Shown here piece by piece: positions 13,070 to 24,599 of a DNA stretch of 64,000 bases (its first letter is position 1; every line of letters begins with the position of its first letter). Below the pieces are notes generated by a model. That model was not told where the DNA came from. It searched no databases and saw nothing but the letters and a program-made list of their open reading frames with translations. A program made the position numbers and the translations under genes. Source of the stretch: Isoperla grammatica (lineage: Eukaryota > Arthropoda > Insecta > Plecoptera > Perlodidae); contig OX246740.1 of assembly GCA_945910005.1 (NCBI GenBank), positions 56,165,221-56,229,220 on the forward strand, read 5' to 3'.

Positions 13070-15160
13070 AATATATTACAAAGCACATTAAATGCCATAG
13101 AATTCATTTTCCTTGATCCGCTATCTACCAATCAAATCGTTGGAAAGATGTAAATTTATCTATGACGTAACTTCTGTAAACAAGGTTTTTAAAATAATGG
13201 CTATGTAATACACAGATGAACGAAAACTACAATACCCTTGCTATGACAATGAAGATATTACACGTCGTAGTACATGTCAGCGTAATAGATGCTCTCAGGG
13301 CTCGCGACCAAGACTAATAAGTTAGCACACTTCGGGTTTTGATACCAGAAGGGACGACGCGTTCCTTCTGGTATCAACAAATTTGCTTTGCCTCTGGAAA
13401 AATAGATAGAGAATATAAAAATAAATAAAATACAATACAGCAACAGTTTCGGTAGCGAGGGTTTGGTATTTCTCTACTATACGCTGCTTCCAGGTTCCCT
13501 TGATTTAAATCAAATTTTTTTTAAATTCAATCAAAGTATATGAGTTGTTGCCATTACAAGCGAACCAGTGCAGCGATGACAACTCAATACTTATTATTCT
13601 TTTGGGGATAGTCAATCATAGAGAAGTCCGTTCAAATCATGTTTCTTGACACGCGTTAATGAGCACTTCCTCAATATTCTCGCCACTTCTCTTCTCTTCT
13701 GCTATTCACAATTTACCCACTTAGTTTTCAGGTTAAGTCAGAAAGTATTTACAGGCTCAAGAACAACAAATAATAAAAAATACAAATCAAATAATGATGG
13801 GTTTTATTGAATATTAAAAAAGATACAAAACAAACCCGCGCAAGAAACACGACTACCGTGATCTGCGTAATCTCGTAGCCAACAGGGACCCGTGTTCGAG
13901 TCCCGGCTGACACACTATTTATAACCCTTCACCCGGGTCCCCCTCCTTGAACTATCTCCTTGAATTATTCATGATAGTTTTTACATCTTGATTAAGCAGT
14001 TGTTTTTGAGCGTAGATAAAAAGCCCTTCGAATGAGTAACGCGCCTACTATTATAGCAGATACTGTGCTGTGTGTACTAACTATCAACATGTGCGCAAGG
14101 TTGCTCAACAGAACTCGACGCTAACTCGAAAGAAAACAACTTGATCATGAAAAACGATTAATATTGAATATATTGCGAAAAAAGATTTTTTCGCACGAAA
14201 AAAGGTTACCCCGTCGTCCTTGGGCTTCGCACCGCCTTGCTGTACACGTACACGTACACGTTCCATGCGCGTATCGGGCAGGCAGGCAGGCGGTGAGCTT
14301 TTGGACGCTACTTCATCACGTGAGCAGGACTTTAAAATATCGACGCAGTGATGCCGGGGCTGGAAATAGAAGAGATTGTTATGTAAGATATGGGAGGTAA
14401 TATTGGAGTAATTGTTTTCATAGCTGTTAGGTTTTCGCGTTTGCGAAACGGTAATGAGCGAAATGCATGTTTGAAGAGTAATGGGGGGGGGGGGGGGCGG
14501 TACAACGAGCAGGTACTCGCTAAACAACGGAATCGTTTTGAAAATTGTCGCATACAGTTTGTGTAGATAGTGAACTTGGTTGCTTGCAAATTGTCCGTAT
14601 ACAAAATTCCGTTTTGTATTCGAAATGATAAAAAAAATACATATTGTGTGTTCTGGTTTCTACCATTAAAATTGTCCATTACGCCCTGTTACTTTATTAA
14701 GTTAAATGTTCATTTATATTATTATAATTTGGTTCTAAAGACGTACTCGACAACTAGGTCATATGACGCCGCAGGAGATTGGCGGAAAGGGACAAGTATG
14801 AGGGAACAAGTAGTTGTATATGGGTTAATGGGTACAAAGGGAAAATTGAAGGCCCTCACCTCATTTCGTGGCCTCTTACAACTAGCAGAGTCACCCTGGA
14901 TTAATTCTACCCCGGGCCCAGAAGAGGCATTAAATATTGACATCAGCTATCGTCTAAAATAAATGTAAACAAAATACATTTCTCCTATAAATTTCAGGTC
15001 AATTATAACTATTGGAGTAAAGTAATGCTGGAGCAGCTCGCGCGAGGTCGGTAATATTTCAATGCAATATTAAGTTAACCTTGGAATGTAGTATTAGAAT
15101 GCAGCGACCTAGTAAATTTCGTTCAAATACCGTATTTACACAGCAATAATTACAACCTCA
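13070..15160. other. Non-coding stretch with a hairpin and a box-B-like site
   Basis: No gene is supported. A 14-bp perfect hairpin with an 11-base loop lies at 13339-13377 (TTGATACCAGAAGG and its complement). A box-B-like TGTTCGAGTCCCGG at 13891-13904 may be a SINE fragment. A G run lies at about 14484-14497. An open frame at 14570-14962 (130 codons) has no recognisable domain. Confidence 0.5.
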
Positions 15161-15795
15161 TAAGTAGCTTCGTCCCTGGCCGAGCGTTGATCGCTTGGAG
15201 CCAATCACGGGTAACTAGTTCCGTTGAGATCAATTGCAGTTGCCATGATTGGCCGTCCGCCTGTATGACACCCTGGTGCGCCCTGGTGTGTAAGTAGCTT
15301 CGTCCCTGGCCGAGAGTTGATCGCTCGGAGCCAATCACGGGGAAACTAGATCCGTTGGGATCAATTGATGCTGCCATGATTGGCCGTCCGCCTGTATGAC
15401 ACCCTGGTGCGCCCTGGTGTGTAAGTAGCTTCGTCCCTGGCCGAGAGTTGATCGCTCGGAGCCAATCACGGGGAAACTAGATCCGTTGGGATCAATTGAT
15501 GTTGCCATGATTGGCCATCCGCCTGTATGACACCCTGGTGCGCCCTGGTGTGTAAGTAGCTTCGTCCCTGGCCGAGCGTTGATCGCTGGGAGCCAATCAC
15601 GGGGAAACTAGTTCCGTTGGGATCAATTGATGTTGCCGTGATTGGCCGTCCGCCTGTATGACACCCTGGTGCGCCCTGGTGTGTAAGTAGCTTCGTCCCT
15701 GGCCGAGAGTTGATCGCTCGGAGCCAATCACGGGGAAACTAGTTCCGTTGAGATCAATTGATGTAGCCATGATTGGCCATCCGCCTGTATGGAGA
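15161..15795 (+). repeat. Tandem repeat, ~131-bp unit, 5 copies
   Basis: TAAGTAGCTTCGTCCCTGGC recurs at about 15161, 15291, 15422, 15553 and 15684. Each unit contains GAGCCAATCACGG and CCATGATTGGCC, so ATTGG/CCAAT boxes occur in opposed pairs. The last copy continues into a diverged tail near 15830. Confidence 0.93.
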
Positions 15796-16552
15796 GCCTT
15801 ACACTTGTATGACACCCTAGGGTGTCTGTACTCTTTAGAAACGGACGGTGTTCCGGTTTCCAAAACCCAGATGGTCAAAACATAAAAAGATGGATCAATA
15901 AAAAAAAATAATTCAAATAATTTGAACGACCAGTAAGGGGGGGGGGGGGGCTCTTAAGTTACATTTCCATTGAGAAGGATATTAAGTTGATATTGACACT
16001 AATATTGACTATATGGTAGGTCTGAGAGCTTCTTTTCTAGACCTTCCCCTCAAAAGTCTCAATATGTTTTATTTCCGCACTTGCCCAAATTTACCACTCT
16101 CCACTACTTTGTGTTGCTGTGTGCGCCACTGGTATGTGTCCATTTGTTTATACCAATTTATGTAATTGTATTCGAAGTAAAAAAAGTTTTCATGCAGTAT
16201 TATAATTTACACATAAACGGGTTTCATTAATTAAAATTATTCTATAATTTAGTTGCAAATACAACTCACAGTACAGAATAATAAACACGATAACATTGGC
16301 AGTGGCAACACTGTCGCCATATGACAACACCGCTTGTTGTAATAGTATAAACAACAATATCAATTAGCTTCAATAAATGGAAAAATTGAAGGTATGGTTA
16401 CAAAATGTGAATTGATTAAAACATTCCATTAATAAATACTGGGCAATTAAGTGAATAGAGAGAATAGAAAGAAAAGTGACGACGTTCTATAAGGAGGCGC
16501 TATTCACTTGTATTTGTTCGTTGATTGGATTGATTGATTGATTGATTGAGGG
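15796..16552. other. Non-coding stretch with a poly-G run
   Basis: No gene is supported; a G run lies at about 15938-15950. The sequence is AT-rich and otherwise unremarkable. Confidence 0.55.
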
Positions 16553-16697
16553 CCGGTCTTACAATCTCCTAATAAGAAAGTTATTTGTAGCAAATAAGCT
16601 ATTTGTAGGATTTCAAGGGTTTTGATTGGTGGTTGCTATGGAGAAAACAAGCTATTCGACGAATAAGTAATTATTGGGACATAGTAAGACTGGACCT
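16553..16697. mobile_element. MITE-like inverted-repeat element
   Basis: GGTCTTACAATCTCCTAATA on the left faces an imperfect complement on the right (TTATTGGGACATAGTAAGAC, 16672-16691). Inside lies GATTGGTGGTTGC(T)ATGGAG, a motif found again in reverse at about 63650-63676 beside another inverted-repeat element. No coding capacity is present and a target duplication is not clear. Confidence 0.4.
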
Positions 16698-16858
16698 GAT
16701 TGTCTTTTTGTTGCATAAAATAATGAAAGGTTGATTTGTACAAAAGATCCCACACGAAGGCTTCAACTTTATTACAACTACAAAACTCGTCCAATATCTC
16801 TCTTCACTGTCAAATTGTGTCCACACCCGTGTTTGTGCCAAGTGGCTGTGGTCGTTAT

Positions 16859-16958
16859 TGCAAAGCAAAGCAAAGCAAAGCAAAGCAAAGCAAAGCAAAG
16901 CAAAGCAAAGCAAAGCAAAGCAAAGCAAAGCAAAGCAAAGCAAAGCAAAGCAAAGCAA
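16859..16958 (+). repeat. CAAAG pentanucleotide microsatellite
   Basis: About 19 perfect CAAAG units. Because five is prime to three, every frame without a stop is open on both strands, giving spurious KQSKA- and LCFAL-type peptides. Confidence 0.97.
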
Positions 16959-19393
16959 TGGTACCTTCTACACATCAATCCCTGCCTGCAATACATGACT
17001 CACTTTACAAACACCCCCACAAGTTGGCAAGTTCCGTGTATATATATAGTTCATACACAATCAATAAAATACTCATTTCGAAAATTGTTCTAAACTATAA
17101 TATCGTATGCGAACAGTTGATTCCACGGTAGATCGGAACGAGACAGTAAACATTTGCATGCGCCATTTTACATTGGATTACCGGGAATAATGAGCGATAG
17201 AAGTTTAATCAATTGAGCCACTCGAAGCTTCCGGCATTTTATCGTCGCCCGTCCAAACCGCTAACGAATATTGACAGTTTACCTTTTACCATTGGTTTCC
17301 TTGAAGAAACCATCGATCTGCCGTCTTGAAGTAAAATAAGGTGTTTAATTCAATTAATGTGTTCACATATTTGTGTGATAAAATAGAGGAGACACTGTGA
17401 AAGTCTTAAGGTGTGTCTGCTTGATTCTTGTTGCTTAACGTCTCTATAATGGGACAAAGGACAATTTACAAAAAAAAAAACATGCCGAAGTCGTTTATAA
17501 TAGGAATAAATATTTTACACGCATATTCATACAAGATCTTATTCATAAATGTCGCACATTATTTCATAGCGAGAATAAGCTAAAATTAAATAAACTTCAC
17601 GGTTAACAGATTTCGAAATAAATCCCCAACTAGTTTTGTATTTGTTTATTTCCTGTAGTTCCATTACACTTTATTGCCTTCCTCATGCAATGTACAGTTC
17701 TAAATATATGTCCGCGTACTTCCGCTCGATCCCCGCCCGGTATTCGAACCCGGGAACATGTGGCTCAGGACGCAGAGCCCGTCTCGATTGAATCGATAGT
17801 TTTTCACGCAAAATGCAGCTGAAAGTTCACCCGTCATGACTGGATGGATGGTTGATGGGTGCAGCTCCCCCCCCTCCCCCCCACTTTATGGCCTAGCCTT
17901 GATGTGCGCGGCTCGCCGAACTGCATGCATGCACTAAGCAGATGCAACCGAAACACTGCACTCGATGCACCAGGGCTGAACAAACTACGAGAACTCTTCT
18001 ACCGTGTTAACAGGGCTTCACAATCACTGTTCGGAACAACAACGCATACTAACTTAACTTGTGACATAAATTTCATTTATTACATTAGATAGCTACATTA
18101 TCAACGTCCCAATTTTATTCACTTGGGTCGCAATACTGTTGTACTGTGTATTGTTTTACGTTTCAATCAATATTATGCTATTCGAAACTATGAATGGGAA
18201 AATCGTTTCCCTTTCCGTAATGCGAAGCTATGTCCGCTGATTGCAAACACGTCGGAAATTGGAAAAGGTGAAGGGGCTTAACTTGTCGCCTGGTATTTTC
18301 ATAAATGTTCAACAGTATATTATTTTATGACTGATTTAAAATACCTTATTTTTTATTTCATTGAATCTGAAAAACATGTAAGTGAACGGGGTTGGGAGAA
18401 AATGACAAGAACTCATCTCCAAACACAAACGGCGACGACTGCCAACCGATACTACAAGTAATTAAAAATTAAGTATAATAATAAACATATCATGAAACAA
18501 AAAATTACAGGGAAAAAAGAAAAGACAGCTATTTTTTTGCTTTTGATCTGTTTTTCACTTTATTGCTTGAATAGAGAAATTATTTGAATGTATTTTGGTT
18601 TTGATATTAAAGTGTATATGTTTAAATCAAATCATGTAACCGCGCATTAATGCTTACAACAAATTTTGAAACGTGGGGATGAAAACATTTCCAAAACATA
18701 AAACGAAACCCAATTCGTTATCATGTCTGAAGACAGATAGTTCCAGATGACTTGCATTCATTGACAGTCATTCATTGGCGTGGTTGAGGACGGTACAATA
18801 GAATGAAACGAAGAATGAGAAACACTCTCTTGCGAGGGACAAAGGAAACATCTTCAAATGCAAAAACACTTCTGACTTCTTTGACTAACAAGATAAAACA
18901 CTTTTCTTTTATAGTTTCTCATTCGTCGGTGTCATCCGGTACAGCTCCGGCATAACAATAATCACAATAACACCTATGTAATATTTTATTTGTTACAAAT
19001 TATTTTTATACCGTGTTTATTTGTAAGGTTCGCTAGATCTCTCAGTGGAGGCGATATGGAGGACTTTGTTGTATTTATTGCTGTCACTTTGTTCAACAAT
19101 GTAGGATAAGATGTTTCACACTGGACGTCAAGAAACGTTTCTATTGCGAGTCACAATCAACGGTGACTGACTAACTTGTCAAACATTCTGACCCCACCAA
19201 CAAAGATATTATAGATAACATAAATGGGGAATCATATTCAAAAGTTCAGAAAGTATAGCCTGATGTGGAATACTGTTAAAACGTTATAAGTATTTTCAAT
19301 CACTACCAAAAATACATCACAGATTTGTATTATTCGTCTTGAATCGTCCTGAAACAACCTAACGCCTTTACTGATGCTTTCCTCAAGACAAGT
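16959..19393. other. Non-coding stretch, little structure
   Basis: No gene is supported. A box-B-like GGGTTCGAATACC on the minus strand (17742-17754) may be a SINE fragment, and a C-rich tract lies at 17868-17882. The rest is AT-rich. Confidence 0.55.
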
Positions 19394-19446
19394 ACATGTT
19401 TCTTAGCCAATCAGCGAGCCCGATTTTCAAACACTGGTCGCTGATT
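19394..19446. repeat. Short palindromic dispersed repeat
   Basis: CCAATCAGCGA and its exact complement TCGCTGATTGG flank a spacer of about 25 bases with TTTCAAA in it. The same arrangement occurs at about 60112-60164 with similar spacer and flanks (GTCACGA), so it is a dispersed inverted repeat and not a chance hairpin. Confidence 0.5.
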
Positions 19447-19770
19447 GGTCACGAATGACGAACCCAATATACTTGCGCACAAACACAAACAAACACAGTA
19501 GCAATATCTAATCACTGTATCACTGGGATTAGTTCGAGTTCGTTTCAAATGTAATTAGCCAGGTTGTCACAGCAATTACCTGGGTATTTACGATATCCTA
19601 GATTTGTCATGGGTATTCAGGTCGCAGTCTATCTCCATCTCACAGCTCTATTTGCTGTCTGTACCGGATGAGCTGCCCGGGAAACAGCGGGGTCTGTCCT
19701 ACTCAGTCAGAGGCTGCCGCTATGATGTCCGTCACCGTCACAGACTATTCTGACTGAAGGTTTTATGATG
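19447..19770. other. Non-coding stretch, nothing recognised
   Basis: Unique sequence without a supported gene, RNA or repeat. Confidence 0.5.
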
Positions 19771-19935
19771 TAATCATAAGGTGTGTTGGACCCGACGTCA
19801 TAATATGACATGTAATCATAAGGTGTGTTGGACCCGACGTCATAATATGACATGTAATCATAAGGTGTGTTGGACCCGGCGTCATAATATGACATGTAAT
19901 CATAAGGTGTGTTGGACCCGGCGTCATAATATGAC
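19771..19935 (+). repeat. Tandem repeat, 42-bp unit, 4 copies
   Basis: The unit starts TAATCATAAGGTGTGTTGGA and includes GACGTCATAATATGACATG. The first two units have CCCGACGTCA and the last two CCCGGCGTCA. The 14-codon length keeps frames open. Confidence 0.93.
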
Positions 19936-20135
19936 CCAACAGTTCAGCATGTCGTTGGACACTGATGCCATCCCCTCATATGTTCCCTCCACAGCAGGGA
20001 TCCAACAAGGACATATCTTGTCGGACGTCAACCATCAACCTGGTATCAGAAGAACCACAAAATCACCGCTATTAGCGCACAGTTCTACGAGCCTCCACCA
20101 GAAGGAAATTTAGAACACAAAACGCAATTTTCTAA

Positions 20136-20222
20136 AGTGAGAAAACACCGAAAATATCGCGATAGTAAGAAAACACCGAAAATATCGCGATAGTAAGAAA
20201 GCACTGAAAATATCGCGATAAC
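20136..20222 (+). repeat. Tandem repeat, 28-bp unit, 3 copies
   Basis: GAAAACACCGAAAATATCGC followed by GATAGTAA, at about 20141, 20169 and 20197. The third unit has GCACTG in place of ACACCG. It sits just before the 87-bp array. Confidence 0.88.
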
Positions 20223-20298
20223 TTCGAATAGATAAAACATAGAAAATGCAAATCGTGAACCTACAATGCGCCGAAAGTAGTGACAGTGCCAGCTCTCG

Positions 20299-22537
20299 TG
20301 ACACCCCTGGGCGTAGTTTCGCCCGCGCCCAATGCACCCGCCACGCAAGCGGCAGCGAGGCTCGTAGCCAACTCCTGGTGGTCTGTGACACCCCTGGGCG
20401 TAGTTTCGCCCGCGCCCAATGCACCCGCCACGCAAGCGGCAGCGAGGCTCGTAGCCAACTCCTGACGCTCTGTGACACCCCTGGGCGTAGTTTCGCCCGC
20501 GCCCAATGCACCCGCCACGCAAGCGGCAGCGAGGCCCGTAGCCAACTCCTGGTGGTCTGTGACACCCCTGGGCGTAGTTTCGCCCGCGCCCAATGCACCC
20601 GCCACGCAAGCGGCAGCGAGGCTCGTAGCCAACTCCTGACGCTCTGTGACACCCCTGGGCGTAGTTTCGCCCGCGCCCAATGCACCCGCCACGCAAGCGG
20701 CAGCGAGGCTCGTAGCCAACTCCTGGTGGTCTGTGACACCCCTGGGCGTAGTTTCGCCCGCGCCCAATGCACCCGCCACGCAAGCGGCAGCGAGGCCCGT
20801 AGCCAACTCCTGGTGGTCTGTGACACCCCTGGGCGTAGTTTCGCCCGCGCCCAATGCACCCGCCACGCAAGCGGCAGCGAGGCTCGTAGCCAACTCCTGG
20901 TGGTCTGTGACACCCCTGGGCGTAGTTTCGCCCGCGCCCAATGCACCCGCCACGCAAGCGGCAGCGAGGCCCGTAGCCAACTCCTGGTGGTCTGTGACAC
21001 CCCTGGGCGTAGTTTCGCCCGCGCCCAATGCACCCGCCACGCAAGCGGCAGCGAGGCCCGTAGCCAACTCCTGGTGGTCTGTGACACCCCTGGGCGTAGT
21101 TTCGCCCGCGCCCAATGCACCCGCCACGCAAGCGGCAGCGAGGCTCGTAGCCAACTCCTGACGCTCTGTGACACCCCTGGGCGTAGTTTCGCCCGCGCCC
21201 AATGCACCCGCCACGCAAGCGGCAGCGAGGCCCGTAGCCAACTCCTGGTGGTCTGTGACACCCCTGGGCGTAGTTTCGCCCGCGCCCAATGCACCCGCCA
21301 CGCAAGCGGCAGCGAGGCTCGTAGCCAACTCCTAGCGGTCTGTGACACCCCTGGGCGTAGTTTCGCCCGCGCCCAATGCACCCGCCACGCAAGCGGCAGC
21401 GAGGCTCGTAGCCAACTCCTGACGCTCTGTGACACCCCTGGGCGTAGTTTCGCCCGCGCCCAATGCACCCGCCACGCAAGCGGCAGCGAGGCCCGTAGCC
21501 AACTCCTGGTGGTCTGTGACACCCCTGGGCGTAGTTTCGCCCGCGCCCAATGCACCCGCCACGCAAGCGGCAGCGAGGCCCGTAGCCAACTCCTGGTGGT
21601 CTGTGACACCCCTGGGCGTAGTTTCGCCCGCGCCCAATGCACCCGCCACGCAAGCGGCAGCGAGGCTCGTAGCCAACTCCTGACGGTCTGTGACACCCCT
21701 GGGCGTAGTTTCGCCCGCGCCCAATGCACCCGCCACGCAAGCGGCAGCGAGGCCCGTAGCCAACTCCTGGTGGTCTGTGACACCCCTGGGCGTAGTTTCG
21801 CCCGCGCCCAATGCACCCGCCACGCAAGCGGCAGCGAGGCTCGTAGCCAACTCCTGACGCTCTGTGACACCCCTGGGCGTAGTTTCGCCCGCGCCCAATG
21901 CACCCGCCACGCAAGCGGCAGCGAGGCCCGTAGCCAACTCCTGGTGGTCTGTGACACCCCTGGGCGTAGTTTCGCCCGCGCCCAATGCACCCGCCACGCA
22001 AGCGGCAGCGAGGCTCGTAGCCAACTCCTAGCGGTCTGTGACACCCCTGGGCGTAGTTTCGCCCGCGCCCAATGCACCCGCCACGCAAGCGGCAGCGAGG
22101 CTCGTAGCCAACTCCTGACGCTCTGTGACACCCCTGGGCGTAGTTTCGCCCGCGCCCAATGCACCCGCCACGCAAGCGGCAGCGAGGCCCGTAGCCAACT
22201 CCTGGTGGTCTGTGACACCCCTGGGCGTAGTTTCGCCCGCGCCCAATGCACCCGCCACGCAAGCGGCAGCGAGGCCCGTAGCCAACTCCTGGTGGTCTGT
22301 GACACCCCTGGGCGTAGTTTCGCCCGCGCCCAATGCACCCGCCACGCAAGCGGCAGCGAGGCTCGTAGCCAACTCCTGACGGTCTGTGACACCCCTGGGC
22401 GTAGTTTCGCCCGCGCCCAATGCACCCGCCACGCAAGCGGCAGCGAGGCCCGTAGCCAACTCCTGGTGGTCTGTGACACCCCTGGGCGTAGTTTCGCCCG
22501 CGCCCAATGCACCCGCCACGCAAGCGGCAGCGAGGCT
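20299..22537 (+). repeat. Minisatellite, 87-bp unit, ~26 copies, higher-order structure
   Basis: The unit starts TGACACCCCTGGGCGTAGTT and ends CGTAGCCAACTCCT plus a six-base variable linker. Two markers vary: GGCTCG/GGCCCG and the linker (GGTGGT, GACGCT, AGCGGT, GACGGT). The marker pattern of copies 10-17 (21082-21777) repeats exactly in copies 18-25 (21778-22473), giving a 696-bp higher-order period. The unit has 29 codons and no stop in several frames, so open frames of about 800 codons appear on both strands; they carry no domain and I do not call them genes. Confidence 0.96.
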
Positions 22538-24299
22538 GATAAGGGTCCCAGAGATTGCGCGCACGACGCTGCAACGCTATCCGACCCCCCCTTGCGTGCG
22601 AGAGACATGCGTCCAACCTCTACACTGCAAGGCTGAGCAACACACTCGATTAGTGGTGATAGGAAGCCTAAGACCCGGATGCAGAGACGTTTCCTAGTTA
22701 GGGAACCACCCGGTACTGGTTGTTAGGGAACTTTTACACATGGGTATTTTACATTTTCCATAAGGAAAAACAACTCTAACAGCTTTTGAATAGTTAGGAG
22801 ACCATTTATCTACGTCTATAATCACTTTTAACAAAGTCAGAGTAACTACAGGGATGTAAATTCATTCTTCGATAATCGATACACATTTTTTAAAATAATT
22901 TTTCAGGGGCATATCGTTAATGTAACAGCTAATGCTATTCAAATTATCATAAATAGTGCATTCATATTTAAAAAAATAAAGCATTCATTACAGGTGTAAT
23001 TTATAATTTAAATTTTCATTAAAAAGTGAGGGGTTAACCTCTGCCCACTAATGTACTAATGCTATGAGGGCAGAGGTTGAAACTGCGACCCCGACCGGTA
23101 CTCGAACCCAGGCCCAGCCCTCTCACAGGTGGAGATCCGGGTTCAAGTCACAAAAGTGATTTTTCTAAATTTCGTCTTTCCCACTGGAAGAAGCGACTGT
23201 TTTGGCCGCCATGTTTGAACCAACTGTTGCACAATGTGCATCGTTCCTCTCAATGGACATGTCACTTGCAATCAGCTGCACTGTCGCTTATTTACTGTGC
23301 AAATAAAACGAAATTAAGCAATTGCTCTCAGCCATGTTTGCCAAGACGCTCGTATTAGTCCTAGTTTCATCTCCTAAGTAGCCAGCATACATTGTCTCCG
23401 CGTTTCGATCAATTTGATATGTAGATTGCCGGCGAAATTATTATTTCACGGTGTTATTATTTAAAGTGATGTGTATTTAGGTTACACGCTATCGCTATAG
23501 GGCTCGTCCAAACCGATCCGGAAATGCATCTAGTGTGTCAATTGTGCACGTAGTGCCGATGTTGTCCGAGAGATGTCGCCAGCGCTGCCCACCAAGGTCC
23601 AGCTGTTGTGTTTGTTGTTGCATTGGGAACCAGGAAATGCAATTTCGCTAGCTACCAGTTTGTAACCTTGCTCACTCGTTAGTTCTACTAGTGCTCAAAC
23701 TTATGCCGATCTATTCTTCAAGGACGATCCTTTTGGCGCTCGTGTAGGTATAGCAGTGTTGCAGCCTGGCTGGCGTGTTGCGTCATTCGGCCACCAGAGT
23801 GATTTACTGGTAAAAAATGCCTGCCTGCACTTCTCCGAGAACCGAGATTGAGTAAAACCTTGTGGAGTTTTTTTTTTAAAGCTTCACTTACCAACACTCG
23901 TCAAGGGCTTCGAAGAGGTTTTGGGGTCAAACCTTACTTCCATTTAAAGACAACCTACATATCGATTTAGAGAATGTCGTTGCATCGATGAACTGAAAAG
24001 AAAATTGGTAACCATATTTTCAAATTACTCAAGGTCATGAGTTTAATTGTGTTAGGATAAAAAAATTAATTGTAACAATGCGAGACCTTGAAAACGTAGA
24101 GTGATTTGTTTAACTACTAAAATGAATTTACATATTCATTGAATGGAATCTCAGGCGTGGATTTCTCAGCTGATTCGCCCGTCGAGTTGGTTACACAAGG
24201 TTTGACGATTGCGACACAACTAGAGCCAACATGGCGGAGCTTGGTTCGACCACTATCGTCGTTTTAGCGTCCTTGATCGAAACGTGGAATTTCACTCGG
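22538..24299. other. Non-coding stretch, CpG-richer, possible regulatory DNA
   Basis: No gene is proven. A YY1-like motif (AAACATGGCGGC, minus, about 23207-23218) and a second AACATGGCGGAG (plus, about 24228-24239) lie in a region richer in CpG than its surroundings. The second ATG opens a frame of only 31 codons. Either could mark a promoter or first exon of a split host gene. Confidence 0.35.
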
Positions 24300-24400
24300 G
24301 ATTGTCATTCGCTGGAGGTCGATTAGGAGTAACAGGCTTCACGTACGAGTACAAGGAGTAACAGGCTATACATACGAGTACGAGGAGTAACAGGTCCACT
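24300..24400 (+). repeat. Short tandem repeat around AGGAGTAACAGG
   Basis: AGGAGTAACAGG or its near-variant TAGGAGTAACAGG appears three times at about 30-base spacing, separated by ACGTACGAGTAC-like sequence. Confidence 0.75.
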
Positions 24401-24599
24401 CCTCAACCAACGTGTATCTACTGCAAGGAACAACGCAACTGAGTACAACTGATAAGTACTCTACAATATGTGCTGGGCGGAGAGCAACTCCCAAGCTATA
24501 GGACCATATGTTCCAAGGAAGAGCTCTTATGTCAGACATAGTAGAGATTTGTAGGAGAATCTGAGTATGTTTATATAATTTGATTACTTTCAATTAATC

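Noticed and set aside
14570..14962. 130-codon open frame
   Set aside because: No domain, no repeat of sequence elsewhere and overlapping frames on the other strand; within chance for a 64 kb window.
20085..22616. Open frames of 843, 832 and 796 codons
   Set aside because: They lie in opposite strands and different frames over the 87-bp array; the stop-free 29-codon unit explains them.
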